A DNA stretch of 64,000 bases from Enterocytospora artemiae (lineage: Eukaryota; Microsporidia), in contig JASNGC010000004.1 of the NCBI GenBank assembly GCA_038659295.1, positions 124,001-188,000 on the forward strand, read 5' to 3'. Both the position numbers and the translations under genes were made by a program. Position 1 is the first letter of the stretch. Every line of letters begins with the position of its first letter. Positions 36,193-45,957 of this stretch are shown here, in pieces. The notes beneath the pieces are model-generated. The model searched no databases and was not told where the DNA came from. It saw nothing but the letters and a program-made list of their open reading frames with translations.

Positions 36193-37050
36193 ATGGCTTC
36201 ATTATACAAACAAATCCACGACCACATTTTCAGGCAGCAATTTGTGGGGAAATATAGAAGAACTACTAAAGAGAGAGTAGCATCCAAATTGACAATATTG
36301 GGTGGGATAAACATAATTCTTGCGGCAATATCTTTTTATACCTTTTATATGGTGGATGAAAGTAGAATTGTTTATGGAATGGATGGTACTTCTGGAGAAC
36401 CAAACGAGATAATCACCAATATTTTCTTGAAAAAAGGCAAAACTTTTATGTATATTCAGTTGGAATATACACAGGCATACCTGAAATATTCTAAAAGCAT
36501 CAGTTTTGATCAATTGAAGGGAGAAAATTCTCCAGTCTCATCAAGTATATCTGCCCCATTCGCAGAAAGAAATGGCAAACCAATTTATCCTGCTGGAGAG
36601 CTACCGGATTCTTTTTTTCAGGATTGGATTGATATCGAGGGAGTAGAACTGTCTCAAGATAATATTTCCTATAACAAAGACGATATTAAACCAACAGAAT
36701 ACACTGCAAGTGAAATTGAGATTCCACATTCTTGGACACTTGACACAAACAAAGGGACCAAGCCACTTAATTTTACAGATTCAAGATCTAAGCTTCCTAT
36801 TCTGAATGAAAGATTCGCAAATTGGATTTACCTGAGCACATTTCCCAACTTTAAAAAACTCTGGGGTATAATTCATGCTGAGGAATCCAAATTCTATAAG
36901 ATCAGCATTAAGTCAATTACCGATGTGAAAAAACAGCTGATTTTTACCGAGGGGAGTTGGCTGGGGATTAAGAACTACTATATGTCTGCAGCATTTGCAT
37001 TCGTTGGATTTTCCCTGCTTTTTGGTGCATATTACTTGCATTTGATGTAA
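36193..37050 (+). CDS. CDC50: Cdc50/Lem3 family flippase subunit
   Basis: This 285-residue protein has two membrane segments, near residues 33-52 (LTILGGINIILAAISFYTF) and near 262-283 (AFAFVGFSLLFGAYYL), with a large lumenal part between them. The phrases YPAGELPDSFFQDW, NWIYLSTFPNFKKLWG and EGSWLGIKNYYMSAAF are family hallmarks. Cdc50 proteins are obligatory partners of P4-ATPases that move phospholipids across membranes of the Golgi and plasma membrane. No cysteine occurs in the whole protein, whereas relatives stabilise the ectodomain by disulfides. Two sequons (NIS, NFT) are present. The start follows gtcctaaaATG. Confidence 0.9.
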   Translation: MASLYKQIHDHIFRQQFVGKYRRTTKERVASKLTILGGINIILAAISFYTFYMVDESRIVYGMDGTSGEPNEIITNIFLKKGKTFMYIQLEYTQAYLKYSKSISFDQLKGENSPVSSSISAPFAERNGKPIYPAGELPDSFFQDWIDIEGVELSQDNISYNKDDIKPTEYTASEIEIPHSWTLDTNKGTKPLNFTDSRSKLPILNERFANWIYLSTFPNFKKLWGIIHAEESKFYKISIKSITDVKKQLIFTEGSWLGIKNYYMSAAFAFVGFSLLFGAYYLHLM

Positions 37051-37276
37051 ATGTTCAATAAACTCATTCTTACTGAACTTTTAAGAATATTACACTCTAG
37101 TAAGTTAGCCGGTAGTAACTGATATGATTGTGAGAAAACCTGGATAAGTGGTTAACTGAGTCCTTCTAGACTTTGAAATTCACCAGGATGGTTTTATTTG
37201 TTTGCCATTTGTTTCCTTAAAACATATTGTTTTTCTTGTTTTATTCCAAATTCATTTTGTGCGAAACAACATAACA

Positions 37277-37843
37277 ATGGTTGAGTACGAATCACAGGAC
37301 TTAAAAAGAATGATTATGGCGATAGAGCATGAATCTAAAGAAGCCGTGAGAAAGATAAATGAGGAGTCTATGGCAATTTACAAAAGTGAAAAACAGATGC
37401 TCATCAAGCAGGAAACCGACCGGTTAACAATGGAATTTAACCTAAAAAAAACCTCAATAAAGAAGGATTTTATGGTTAAGGAGGTGACTATAAGAAATGA
37501 GATCAGCAAACGATTCCAAACAGCAAGAATGAATAAAGTTGAAGAAATATTTAGCTATGTGAGGGATTTGCTAGCTGGTTCTTCTTCTGAGAATTTAATA
37601 GAGAATACAATTGCCAAAATGGATATCGACGATCCATCGAAGTACATAGCATTTTGCAAGCCAAAAGATGTGCCTTTGGTGGAAAAGCATTTTTCAGGAG
37701 AGATTAGAACAATTCCATCTATTTGCATGGGCGGATTCATAATTTGCTCCAGAGATGGGAAGATAATCTGCGACAATTCATTCCAAACAAGAATAGATAT
37801 ATTTAGGGAATCGCATCTGAAAGAGCTCAATAAAATAGTTTGA
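37277..37843 (+). CDS. VMA4: V-type ATPase subunit E
   Basis: This 188-residue protein has the long N-terminal helix of the peripheral stalk (EHESKEAVRKINEESMAIYK and following). It ends with the compact domain containing MGGFIICSRDGKIICDN and FRESHLKELNKIV, which are typical for subunit E. It joins V1 to Vo in the proton pump that acidifies vacuoles and vesicles. Length is reduced from about 230. No C triplet lies directly before the ATG at 37277, so the start is supported mainly by alignment of the first helix. Confidence 0.9.
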   Translation: MVEYESQDLKRMIMAIEHESKEAVRKINEESMAIYKSEKQMLIKQETDRLTMEFNLKKTSIKKDFMVKEVTIRNEISKRFQTARMNKVEEIFSYVRDLLAGSSSENLIENTIAKMDIDDPSKYIAFCKPKDVPLVEKHFSGEIRTIPSICMGGFIICSRDGKIICDNSFQTRIDIFRESHLKELNKIV

Positions 37844-38035
37844 AGAACTCTACTGTTAGCATATTCAAGTGGTATGTGTCAATCAATTTATTCACCATAA
37901 ATATCCTCAAATTAATAGATATTGTGGGCTGGTAGGCAATAGTCTGCACTTTCTTTTGCTATAATATAATTTTCAAATAAAGAGAGCTTTTCCCTCACAT
38001 AAATTTATTGGCAGGAATATTTTTATCCCCGGATA

Positions 38036-39148
38036 ATGAAGATCTATTGCTTCAATGTAAATGGGCTTCGCTCATTTTCAGAGTCCGTTGGAATGGATTT
38101 TAATGAATTTTTACTCCATCAGAATGCTGAGATATTTTGTTTTCAGGAAATTAAAGGATCCCGTTCCAACTTATCCAAATTTTTTTCATTGAAAGATTTC
38201 TATACCTTTGCCTCTTTCCATCATAAATCTGGCAGACATGGAGTTGCTACGCTGATTAAGAAAACTTGCTATTGTAATAAGTTCGAAGAAATTGTTTCCG
38301 GGAGAATATTGAAAACCTATCATGGCAATTTTTCCCTCTACAATTGTTATATGCCATATGCTGCTACGGATGAACCCAATGAATCAATAATGCTTGTTTA
38401 CGAGATGTTGCAAAACTCAGTCCTGTCCAGTCGTGCAGATGTAAATTGTGGTCCAAAAAATCTATATAACTCCAAAAATTCTGCAGTTGATATAACAGGT
38501 AATAGAACCATTGTGTGTGGCGATTTCAATGCTACATACAACATGTTAGATTCCTATTTGTATAAGAAGGAGCTAGAAAGGCTAATAAATGTTGAGACAT
38601 GGATTCAAAACGATTGTAAATCGCATCGTACATCTTATGGCCAACAGTGTCATGAAAAGATTGAAGACAGACCAAATCACAGTAGCTCTACTCTTTATGA
38701 GCCAGAATTCTATAAGAAACTACTTATCGTAGCAGAAGGATCTGACAAGGTTGAGAAAATTAATCCCAAACAGACAGAACTACCATATTATTTTCTAAGT
38801 GTAGCATCTCTTGAGAAGTTCTATCTAAGGAGAGAACAACGAGTTTGGTTTAGAGATTTTATTAAATATTTTCAAGATTCCTATCGAACACACAATAAAA
38901 AATTGGATAAATACACCTGCTGGGATCAGCGTCTTCGACTGAGAGACCAAAATTTGGGTACAAGAATAGATTATATACTGAACAGCTTTGATATAGAGTG
39001 CTTGGGCAGCGAGATTCACGATGATGTTCAGGGATCCGATCATTGCCCCATCACTGCAGAGTTTAAAATAGAAATATATGAAAACAAGCTTGACAACTTG
39101 GTCAAGACTAAAAACAATCTATTAGATTTCTTTAAGAAAAAACAATAA
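38036..39148 (+). CDS. APN2: AP endonuclease, Apn2/APE2 type
   Basis: This 370-residue protein is an exonuclease III-family AP endonuclease. The catalytic motifs are in order: FNVNG (Asn7), CFQEIKG (Glu38), GDFNAT (near 165), RIDYIL (near 312) and GSDHCPI (Asp-His near 335). The insert of about 100 residues between GDFNAT and the C-terminal core is typical for APE2/Apn2 rather than APE1. The last residues NNLLDFFKK form a PCNA-box-like tail (L-x-x-F-F spacing, without Gln). The C-terminal GRF zinc finger of animal APE2 and yeast Apn2 is missing. The start follows atccccggataATG. Confidence 0.88.
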   Translation: MKIYCFNVNGLRSFSESVGMDFNEFLLHQNAEIFCFQEIKGSRSNLSKFFSLKDFYTFASFHHKSGRHGVATLIKKTCYCNKFEEIVSGRILKTYHGNFSLYNCYMPYAATDEPNESIMLVYEMLQNSVLSSRADVNCGPKNLYNSKNSAVDITGNRTIVCGDFNATYNMLDSYLYKKELERLINVETWIQNDCKSHRTSYGQQCHEKIEDRPNHSSSTLYEPEFYKKLLIVAEGSDKVEKINPKQTELPYYFLSVASLEKFYLRREQRVWFRDFIKYFQDSYRTHNKKLDKYTCWDQRLRLRDQNLGTRIDYILNSFDIECLGSEIHDDVQGSDHCPITAEFKIEIYENKLDNLVKTKNNLLDFFKKKQ

Positions 39149-39280
39149 CCAAGAGTTAATGTGGAATGGTATCCTGATTTTTAAGACAAAATTAGCAATC
39201 CAAGAAAATCTGCTATGAATATCATACGATTCATGAACATATTATCAACAAATACACTTTTCCCCAAATTTCAGTCCAAT

Positions 39281-39706
39281 TTATTTAAGCAACTCTGTAA
39301 TTCTTAAATTAAGACTGTTAATCATGGGCTTAGAACATGTGAAGACTACAAATATCTCTGTTTCAGCCTCAGCAACTATCCCCATGGATTTTACTTCTCC
39401 ATTAATTGGTCCATTTGAAATATATACAAACGAGTATTTTCCAGTTTCAAACTCATCGACATTACAGAATATAAATTCCCCTCCCATATACCTGAAATGA
39501 GAATATCCATTTTCATTATCTCCCTTTACAGTTTGTTCTAATATTTTTTTAAAATATCCTGTCTCTAGCTTGTCCACTGTGTTCTTTCCAACATGGTTCC
39601 CCCCTAGTTGGAAGATTTCCACAGTTTCCGGTTCAAATTCTGCTGCTGCATCCAGCAGATCGTGCAAATCTTCCTGGCTAAATATTTCCTTTTCACCTGA
39701 AGACAT
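39281..39706 (-). CDS. unrecognised conserved-looking small protein
   Basis: This protein has 141 residues and a strong start signal (aaccccttagaATG). The N-terminus is acidic and helical (QEDLHDLLDAAAEFEPE). The rest has alternating strands and two helices (IFVVFTCSKPM then INSLNLRITELL), with the layout of a small alpha/beta domain of the longin or roadblock type. I could not place it in a family. Possible roles are membrane-traffic or complex-assembly subunits, but that is not supported by a motif. Confidence 0.6.
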   Translation of the reverse strand: MSSGEKEIFSQEDLHDLLDAAAEFEPETVEIFQLGGNHVGKNTVDKLETGYFKKILEQTVKGDNENGYSHFRYMGGEFIFCNVDEFETGKYSFVYISNGPINGEVKSMGIVAEAETEIFVVFTCSKPMINSLNLRITELLK

Positions 39707-40298
39707 TCTAAGGGGTTATAGCAAAATTATTTAAAAAACTAATAAAAGGAGAATGAAGAATCTCGGCAAAGGAGTAACTAAAACTGTAGTATTTCTCGAG
39801 AACATCAGAAATCTATGCTGTTTGTTTGTACTAAGAAAATGTGCTCTTTTGGAAAAATGCAGTGCTTGCATCTAATAAAGGAGAATCTCCCGACTATATA
39901 TGCTTCAATCTTTACAATCCATTCAACAACTTGACGATTTTAGACAAATTTTGTTCTATATGTTTCCTATATCCTGAAGAAATGATATTTTAATCCAACG
40001 ATGAATATTCCATGCCATCTTAGTCTTCTTTTCATTTCTGTTGTGACATTTACTAATTGCCGTACCATAGCTTATAACCGATTGAGAAAGAGTGTTTGAA
40101 TTAGCTGTATAATTCCAAACCTTTTAAACTTTGTGGAAAATTCTGGTTAATCACACACTCCAACTATATTCTAACACATGTCCAACGAATCATAATAAAT
40201 AAAATAGAACTAATATCTTTATCTACATCTCTTACTTGATCAAAGTATGGTTTCGTATTGAAACAGTTTTTAAATAAAAAATACAGAACAGATTCCAA
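39707..40298. other. intergenic, about 590 bases
   Basis: The region is AT-rich. A 25-codon frame starting at 39900 follows ctcccgactatat and so has the right kind of signal, but it is too short to call. The same string cccgacta also occurs at 30205. Confidence 0.45.
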
Positions 40299-41468
40299 AT
40301 GAATTTTGTGCTGCCTACATTTACTATCCAACCAATTTCACTGATAGTTTTTGTACTTTACTATACCATTTCAATATCTCTCAGCTTCATAACGAAGTGG
40401 ATACTATCTGAAAAAGGATATAATTTCCGATTTCCGATTTTCAAATCTGCGATTACAAATCTATCACATTTCTTAGGGGCTATATTCTATATTCTATACT
40501 TCAGCAATTACAAGGAAGGCTTGGCAGGAAGAAACACTACTTCTTCCAAAACTAACGATAAGAAATCCTCAGATATAAACAGAAATAATCGTAAGTTAGC
40601 CCTGGATAGCCATGGTGACATTGAAACAATCACCCACAAGACGAGCTACTATTCATTCTACAAAACACTCTTCTGTGCCTTTATAGGTGCCGTTGACACT
40701 GGAATAAGTATGTATATTTTAAGAAGGGTAGAGCTGGCATTTTATACTATTTTAAAATCCTCGACGCCGGTGTTTATTTTATTGACAGGATATGCATTGC
40801 AAATAGAGAAAGTGAATACAATGTCATTCGTATCAATTTTATTGATTTCAATCGGAACATATTTAGTAATTAAAAAGCCAGGAGACGTCTCCAGGGAAAG
40901 TATATATCTGTTAATAATATCTGCATTTGTATCTGGATTAAGATGGTCATTAATTCAAATGATAGTAACCAAAAAATGCGATGATGATAATAAAGAGCAT
41001 GATCGTAAGGATGGGCGCAATGATGACGAGCTCATCAACAATGGCAATATTATCCTAAATGATACTAATACCTCTGATAACCATGGTGTCACACATTCCA
41101 TTTGTGTCTCTATTAGAAACCTTTGTCTGCCTACTTCCATATTTTTATTTTTAATTTCATTTATTTGTGAGGGAATCAAGACTATTTTAGAATCCGAATT
41201 TTTTAACACTCCACTATCCTCAATTTTCAATCTATCTTTGTTTTTCTCTCTGGGATTCTGCTCCTTCATTTTGCTATACTTAGAGCTATGGATAGTAAAG
41301 AATTACTCTGTACTGTTGTTGAGCTTCTCATCAATCTTCAAAGAGGTTGTGATTGTTGGTGTTTCAATAGGAAGGGGCGATACTTGTATGAGCTATACAA
41401 ATTATATCGGAATAATAGTAAGTATATTCGGGTTGATCATATACAATACATTGAAATATAAGAGATAG
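40299..41468 (+). CDS. SLC35/TPT-family nucleotide-sugar or metabolite transporter
   Basis: This 389-residue protein is a drug/metabolite-transporter superfamily member with about nine or ten membrane helices. The phrase LAFYTILKSSTPVFILLTGY is the family K-S-S-x-P/A-x-F core, and SGLRWSLIQMIVTKK matches the SLC35C2/Ymd8 pattern G-x-R-W-x-x-x-Q. Polar inserts (about 72-108 and 225-260) are longer than in relatives. This group sits in Golgi or ER and includes GDP-fucose transport assistants; the substrate here cannot be read. The start (gattccaaATG) is acceptable, with a weak signal. Confidence 0.75.
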   Translation: MNFVLPTFTIQPISLIVFVLYYTISISLSFITKWILSEKGYNFRFPIFKSAITNLSHFLGAIFYILYFSNYKEGLAGRNTTSSKTNDKKSSDINRNNRKLALDSHGDIETITHKTSYYSFYKTLFCAFIGAVDTGISMYILRRVELAFYTILKSSTPVFILLTGYALQIEKVNTMSFVSILLISIGTYLVIKKPGDVSRESIYLLIISAFVSGLRWSLIQMIVTKKCDDDNKEHDRKDGRNDDELINNGNIILNDTNTSDNHGVTHSICVSIRNLCLPTSIFLFLISFICEGIKTILESEFFNTPLSSIFNLSLFFSLGFCSFILLYLELWIVKNYSVLLLSFSSIFKEVVIVGVSIGRGDTCMSYTNYIGIIVSIFGLIIYNTLKYKR

Positions 41469-41651
41469 TTTAAATTGCGGAGCTATAATTAAAATACAAA
41501 TATACAATCAACGTTTAAGACAGATCTACTACGTCTGAGTAAGTTCTTTAATGAGTTTAACTGCTGCTACAACATTAGTTATAGTAACTCTTTTTATACT
41601 TAGCCATTCTACATATTGGTTTATATTGTTACGTTTTCTGCCCTTTATTTT

Positions 41652-42536
41652 ATGAACAGTTCGTTGGAAATTTCAAAAAAATTACAGAAAGCAGAGGAGT
41701 TAAGAAGAACTCCAAATTATTTCTTGAGATGGTTTGTTTCACCTGACTTTATTGAATCTGCAAGCATTTTTGAGGAAATTGCAGATTTTGCCAGTGACCG
41801 AAAGGATAAAGAGAAATATTTGTTGGAAGCAGCCAATACATTTGCACTGGAAAATAAGGAATACAATTTATTTAGAATATCCGAGGTTTATAGAAAGCTG
41901 TCAGACCTCTTTAACGAGAATGACATCAGAAAATTCACAGAATACATCCTGAAACAAATTTATTATTTAGAAAAGATAAACAAATACTCGATAAGCGGCC
42001 AAAAGTTTATCGAATTAGGAGAGATGTATGAAAATGAAGCGGCCATCAAGGATGTAAAGTCAGGAGATATGGAAAATGCATGTGAAATTGAGTCCATTAA
42101 TGACATGAATATTGATCACTTTCTGGGTTTGTCTTCTTCTTCCAGAGCCTTGTTCTGCTATTCCAGAGCAGTTTCGGCATTCATCAAGGTTTCTGGATAT
42201 AAGAATAATTTATTAAATGCCAGAAATAAAGTGCTCGCCATTCAGATTCTCAGAAAAGACTTAAAAGGTGTGTATGACAGCCTAAAATTGATGAAATTTG
42301 AGTATTCACAGCTATGCTTGGCACTTTTGGCCATTTTACTGAATATTGATGAAGATATTGATGATTTGGAGAAAAAATCAGAGAGTATTTTTATTAATAA
42401 AATAATCAATTCTGAAGGATCGGAGTGTCAGAAGGTTATTGAAGAGTTTAGAACTGACAATGTCGTTAATAGTGTCGCAAATCAAATTATCGATTTGTTT
42501 ATTGAAAAATATATAGAAGAAGGAGAGAACTGCTGA
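41652..42536 (+). CDS. SEC17: alpha-SNAP (Sec17)
   Basis: This 294-residue protein has the helical TPR-like repeats of alpha-SNAP. The N-terminal phrase AEELRRTPNYFLRWF is followed by SASIFEEIADFASDRK. ISGQKFIELGEMYENE matches the middle repeats, and the C-terminal part contains LALLAILLNID-type helices. Alpha-SNAP brings the NSF ATPase to SNARE complexes for disassembly after fusion. The hydrophobic N-terminal loop (NYFLRWFV) is kept. The start at 41652 is chosen because tgccctttatttt lies upstream; an upstream non-ATG extension was discarded. Confidence 0.87.
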   Translation: MNSSLEISKKLQKAEELRRTPNYFLRWFVSPDFIESASIFEEIADFASDRKDKEKYLLEAANTFALENKEYNLFRISEVYRKLSDLFNENDIRKFTEYILKQIYYLEKINKYSISGQKFIELGEMYENEAAIKDVKSGDMENACEIESINDMNIDHFLGLSSSSRALFCYSRAVSAFIKVSGYKNNLLNARNKVLAIQILRKDLKGVYDSLKLMKFEYSQLCLALLAILLNIDEDIDDLEKKSESIFINKIINSEGSECQKVIEEFRTDNVVNSVANQIIDLFIEKYIEEGENC

Positions 42537-43165
42537 ATAACATTTGGAACTGTTAAATAAAGAATAAATATATCTTCCATGCAACTTTTCTCTGTTTGTG
42601 CTTTTCGAAGTTAGTAGAGGTGCTGTCTACATATATCGTACAATATCAGTAATTTTAACAGTCGCAACATCGGGAAGGAACGAGCCACGACATTAAAATT
42701 GTTTAAGAGATAAATGAATTTGCGCACTCCAGAGTATAATAGTTTTTTAAAGTATATGAACTGTTTTTTGTGTCAACTTTCTGAATTTTATACTGGAAAA
42801 ATCAGTGTATTTTCGCTTAGTCATATGATTTGTAATCTATTCTGGAGACTTTAAGCTAGTTTCACAAAGGTTTTATATCCAATGAAATTTACTTGAACTA
42901 GTTAAAGTATAGACACAACATTAATCACCATTTAAGTTATAAATTTGTGTATTCTTATACTTAGTCTAGTTAGGATGTTTTTGGTTGTCTAGCCCAAAAT
43001 TTTTTAAAAGTTGATTCATTGGAAAAGGACAATATATTTGATTTGATAGGGGAACTGGTGTTTTGCTCACCACTTCAAGTTCTACTCCCTATTTTTTTGA
43101 CTTCTTAATATTTCCCTCTCAATTTTTCCTTTAAAATATTTATATATATTTTTTTATATCCCCAA
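42537..43165. other. intergenic, about 630 bases, no gene seen
   Basis: The gap is AT-rich, with a short GC-richer patch at about 42661-42690 (gtcgcaacatcgggaaggaa). I could not assign it to an RNA family. The promoter of the HMG gene, with long T tracts, occupies the last 90 bases. Confidence 0.5.
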
Positions 43166-43750
43166 ATGGCTTCTAATAAACGTATTAAAGATCCAAATGC
43201 TCCGAAAAGACCTCCATCAGCCTTTTTATTGTTTGCTAACCACTGCAGAGCCAACAATGAAGATGTGAAATCTGTAAAAGTTACCGAACAACTACAAAAA
43301 ATCGGTGCCCTCTGGAAGGATGTGAATGCTGATTTAAAACAAAAATTTGAGGATGAGGCAAAGAAGCTAAAGGACTCTTACACAAAAGCAATGGAAGAAT
43401 ATACTAAGACAGATAACTGTAAAGAGTTCCTAGAGAAGAAGAAGAATGCTGCAAAGGCGGAAGTCTCGACCAAAAAGTCTAAGAAAGAAAAGAGGAAAAG
43501 AGCCGTGAGTATTAGTGGGTATCAGGTTTTTATGAGGGAGTTCAGATCCAAACTCACAGAAGAAGACAAGGCTGCGATGGTAGATTCAGTTATGAAAGTG
43601 GCAGCAGAAAAGTGGAAGGAGTTAACTCCAGAGCAGTTAGCAAGTTATAAGGAAATTGCTGCAAAAGAGACCAAACTAGCCCGTGAGAAAGAGGATGGAG
43701 ATAAAGATGATCACGAGGATGAGTCTGGAGATAGAAGTGATGAAGAGTAA
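43166..43750 (+). CDS. two-HMG-box chromatin protein
   Basis: This 194-residue protein has an HMG box at residues 9-80 (DPNAPKRPPSAFLLF, then FEDEAKKLKDSY), a basic linker (KKSKKEKRKRA) and a second box-like region at 110-178 (SGYQVFMREFRSKL, then WKELTPEQLASYKE). The tail is acidic (DDHEDESGDRSDEE). The first box starts like Nhp6 and HMGB proteins, which bend DNA without sequence preference. The start follows atccccaaATG, with a T-rich promoter, suggesting high expression. The second box is more divergent. Confidence 0.88.
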   Translation: MASNKRIKDPNAPKRPPSAFLLFANHCRANNEDVKSVKVTEQLQKIGALWKDVNADLKQKFEDEAKKLKDSYTKAMEEYTKTDNCKEFLEKKKNAAKAEVSTKKSKKEKRKRAVSISGYQVFMREFRSKLTEEDKAAMVDSVMKVAAEKWKELTPEQLASYKEIAAKETKLAREKEDGDKDDHEDESGDRSDEE

Positions 43751-44220
43751 TTAAAATTCTTAAGAAAAATGGTGGTTGTTTTGAGCATATTTTTTAAAAT
43801 GAAACTGTAAAGGGGTCTTTGAGAATTTATAACTGGATGCTTCTTTTAGCTGTTAAGCGTATTTTGTACATCCAATACCCAGCCTTCTGTTGATATCAGG
43901 CTGTATTCACTATTACACACCTGATAACATAGATTTACCAAAATTTCCACGGATATATTGAATTATCTGGCTGACTCCTTCAACCTTCTTTTAACTCTGA
44001 AAAGTGTGCTTTTTATCCAATTAAATCCATTTCATATACAAAAACATGTATGATTCCCCTTCAACCTAGCGTCTTTATTGGAGCAATAAATACAAACAAT
44101 AAATTCACAAGGATATTTTAATTTTTGAATTAAAACCTGAATACCCCACAAAACCATACACTTCTATTAGGATACTCACATTATATTCCGATTCTAACTT
44201 GATACTTAATTTACTAACAA
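43751..44220. other. intergenic between convergent genes with one hairpin
   Basis: A hairpin at 43874-43907 is listed separately. I see no other gene or RNA. Confidence 0.5.
43874..43907. repeat. inverted repeat (hairpin) downstream of HMG gene
   Basis: Two stem blocks pair: aatac with gtatt, and agcct with aggct. A two-base bulge (cc) lies on the left side, and the loop is 12 bases. It lies about 125 bases after the HMG stop. It could mark an RNA 3' end or be chance. Confidence 0.6.
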
Positions 44221-45579
44221 TCATCTAGTATTATTATAATTTCTTTTACGCTGTTCTTTTGTTTTCCGTTCTATTACATAATCATCTTTGCTGATTCCAA
44301 ATGCTGATGAATGTGTAATTGTTTCCTTGGGACTGTACGGAATGTAAAATTGGTCTCTAAAATCTTTTTTTACTTCAGCAACTTCATCAACTATTTTCCT
44401 TGCATTCATTTTCTTGATTCGATCTGCCAATGTGTCTTTTAGTTTAAACTTTGGATGAATTGGAAACGAATCTATTTTTTTCTTAAATTCACTTGGAACA
44501 ACAACCTTTTTCCTAAAGGCCAAACAGCGTTGGTAACCTCGGACTGCAGCACTTTTCAGGTGATCAAATTCCGAAAAATCATATTTGTCCAAAAAGTCCT
44601 GAGGAATTGTTCCGATATCTACATCTGGTAAATGGGTCTCTTTAATGTTGAAAAAATGGAATACATCCGAATATGTCACAAACGAATAATTGTGACCCAA
44701 TCCCCTAATTCTACCCACACGATGGACGAAGGTTTTCTCATCACAGAGATCATAACTTATTGAGACATCTAGCTGGGGAATGTCGATCCCACGGGCAACA
44801 ACATCAGTAACTACAAGAAAATTGACACTACCATATGCAAAATCATCAAAATTGGCCTTCCTAGCATCGTCATCCATACTCGAATATATTCCTCTGCAAT
44901 CGTAATTGTACCTAGACATTATGGCCAAAATAAAATCCACACTGTATCTCGTAGCTGTAAAAATTATTGTCTTCTTGGATTTATCCAAAATACTCAATAG
45001 AGCTGCATCCTTACTTTCACTTGGAATGTAGAAAAATGAATGTGAAATGGTTTCTGGAATCTTGTTTTCAATTTGGATTATCTTTATGTCAATCGGATCA
45101 TCCGGCAATGTTGCGCTGAAATAGATTCTCTGGCAAGTAAGATTTTCGGAAAGCTTGTTAAAATGCTCCAAAAGTGATGGCTCTTCAAAAATCCTATCTA
45201 CCTCATCTACTACTAACAAATCCACCTTTGAAGTATCCAAGTCACCTTTTAACGTACAAATCTCTACCTTACCCTCACATTTAACTCTAAAACTCAGTAC
45301 TTTATAGATTCTTCTAACCTGTTGGACTAATTCTTTTGTAGGTAACAGAATAAGTGTGTTGGATCCTTCAACTGCTTTCTGGATTGCCGGAATCAGATAA
45401 CAGAGTGTCTTCCCACTACCTGTTCTGGCGATTCCCATAATCGACCTTCCCTCCAGTATCGGTGGGATTGTTCTTCTCTGGATTGGTGTAGGATTCTCGA
45501 AGTGAATATTGTGAAATAACGAACTGTGGAGATTCATGGACTTAAAAGATCCTCCTTTAATTTTCTTGATTTCAGACAT
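44221..45579 (-). CDS. DBP10: DEAD-box RNA helicase Dbp10 (DDX54)
   Basis: This protein has 452 residues. All helicase motifs are present: the Q-motif FENPTPIQRR, motif I ARTGSGKT, motif II DEVD in place of DEAD, motif III SAT, motif V VVTDVVARGIDIP and motif VI HRVGRIRG. The tail KDFRDQFYIPYSPKE matches the Dbp10/DDX54 C-terminal signature R-D-x-x-Y-I-P-Y, and the starting GGSFKSMNL matches its G-G-F-K-S-L. Dbp10 is a nucleolar factor in 60S subunit assembly; yeast Dbp10 is about 995 residues, so the long tail is gone. The start at 45579 follows ttagcc. Confidence 0.88.
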   Translation of the reverse strand: MSEIKKIKGGSFKSMNLHSSLFHNIHFENPTPIQRRTIPPILEGRSIMGIARTGSGKTLCYLIPAIQKAVEGSNTLILLPTKELVQQVRRIYKVLSFRVKCEGKVEICTLKGDLDTSKVDLLVVDEVDRIFEEPSLLEHFNKLSENLTCQRIYFSATLPDDPIDIKIIQIENKIPETISHSFFYIPSESKDAALLSILDKSKKTIIFTATRYSVDFILAIMSRYNYDCRGIYSSMDDDARKANFDDFAYGSVNFLVVTDVVARGIDIPQLDVSISYDLCDEKTFVHRVGRIRGLGHNYSFVTYSDVFHFFNIKETHLPDVDIGTIPQDFLDKYDFSEFDHLKSAAVRGYQRCLAFRKKVVVPSEFKKKIDSFPIHPKFKLKDTLADRIKKMNARKIVDEVAEVKKDFRDQFYIPYSPKETITHSSAFGISKDDYVIERKTKEQRKRNYNNTR

Positions 45580-45957
45580 GGCTAAAAAAAATAAAAATTT
45601 TGAAATAAAAAATGTAATAATGATCATCCATAAATCTCTATTGTGTCACTACTGTTCACTCACAATATAGCGATCTCATGCATGTTAGAAACAAATGGGA
45701 TATACCAAAGTAATAAGCGAAAAGTAATTTATTGGCTGCGAATCCCAAATATCACCGATTATCTTATCAAACCGAGTAGCAACTTAAATCTGATTCGATC
45801 CACTTTATTCCAAAGATATTATAAAATGTAAGTAAATTCATCATAAATTCTTTTTGACTATAATGCCTAAAATAGTCCTGATCAGGAATATTGATTGGGA
45901 ATGAATACTACAAGGAACCATTCATACCACAAAAAGTTTCTGGGAAGCTAAAAGAAA
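45580..45957. other. intergenic, about 380 bases, no gene seen
   Basis: The spacer lies between two minus-strand genes. A short plus-strand frame near 45643-45831 has no start signal. Confidence 0.55.

Noticed and set aside
39900..39977. 25-codon frame after ctcccgactatat
   Set aside because: A start-like signal is present, but the product is too short to distinguish from chance; it is noted under the intergenic entry.
42661..42700. GC-richer patch considered as a structural RNA
   Set aside because: No match to SRP RNA, RNase P RNA or a snRNA could be made by eye.
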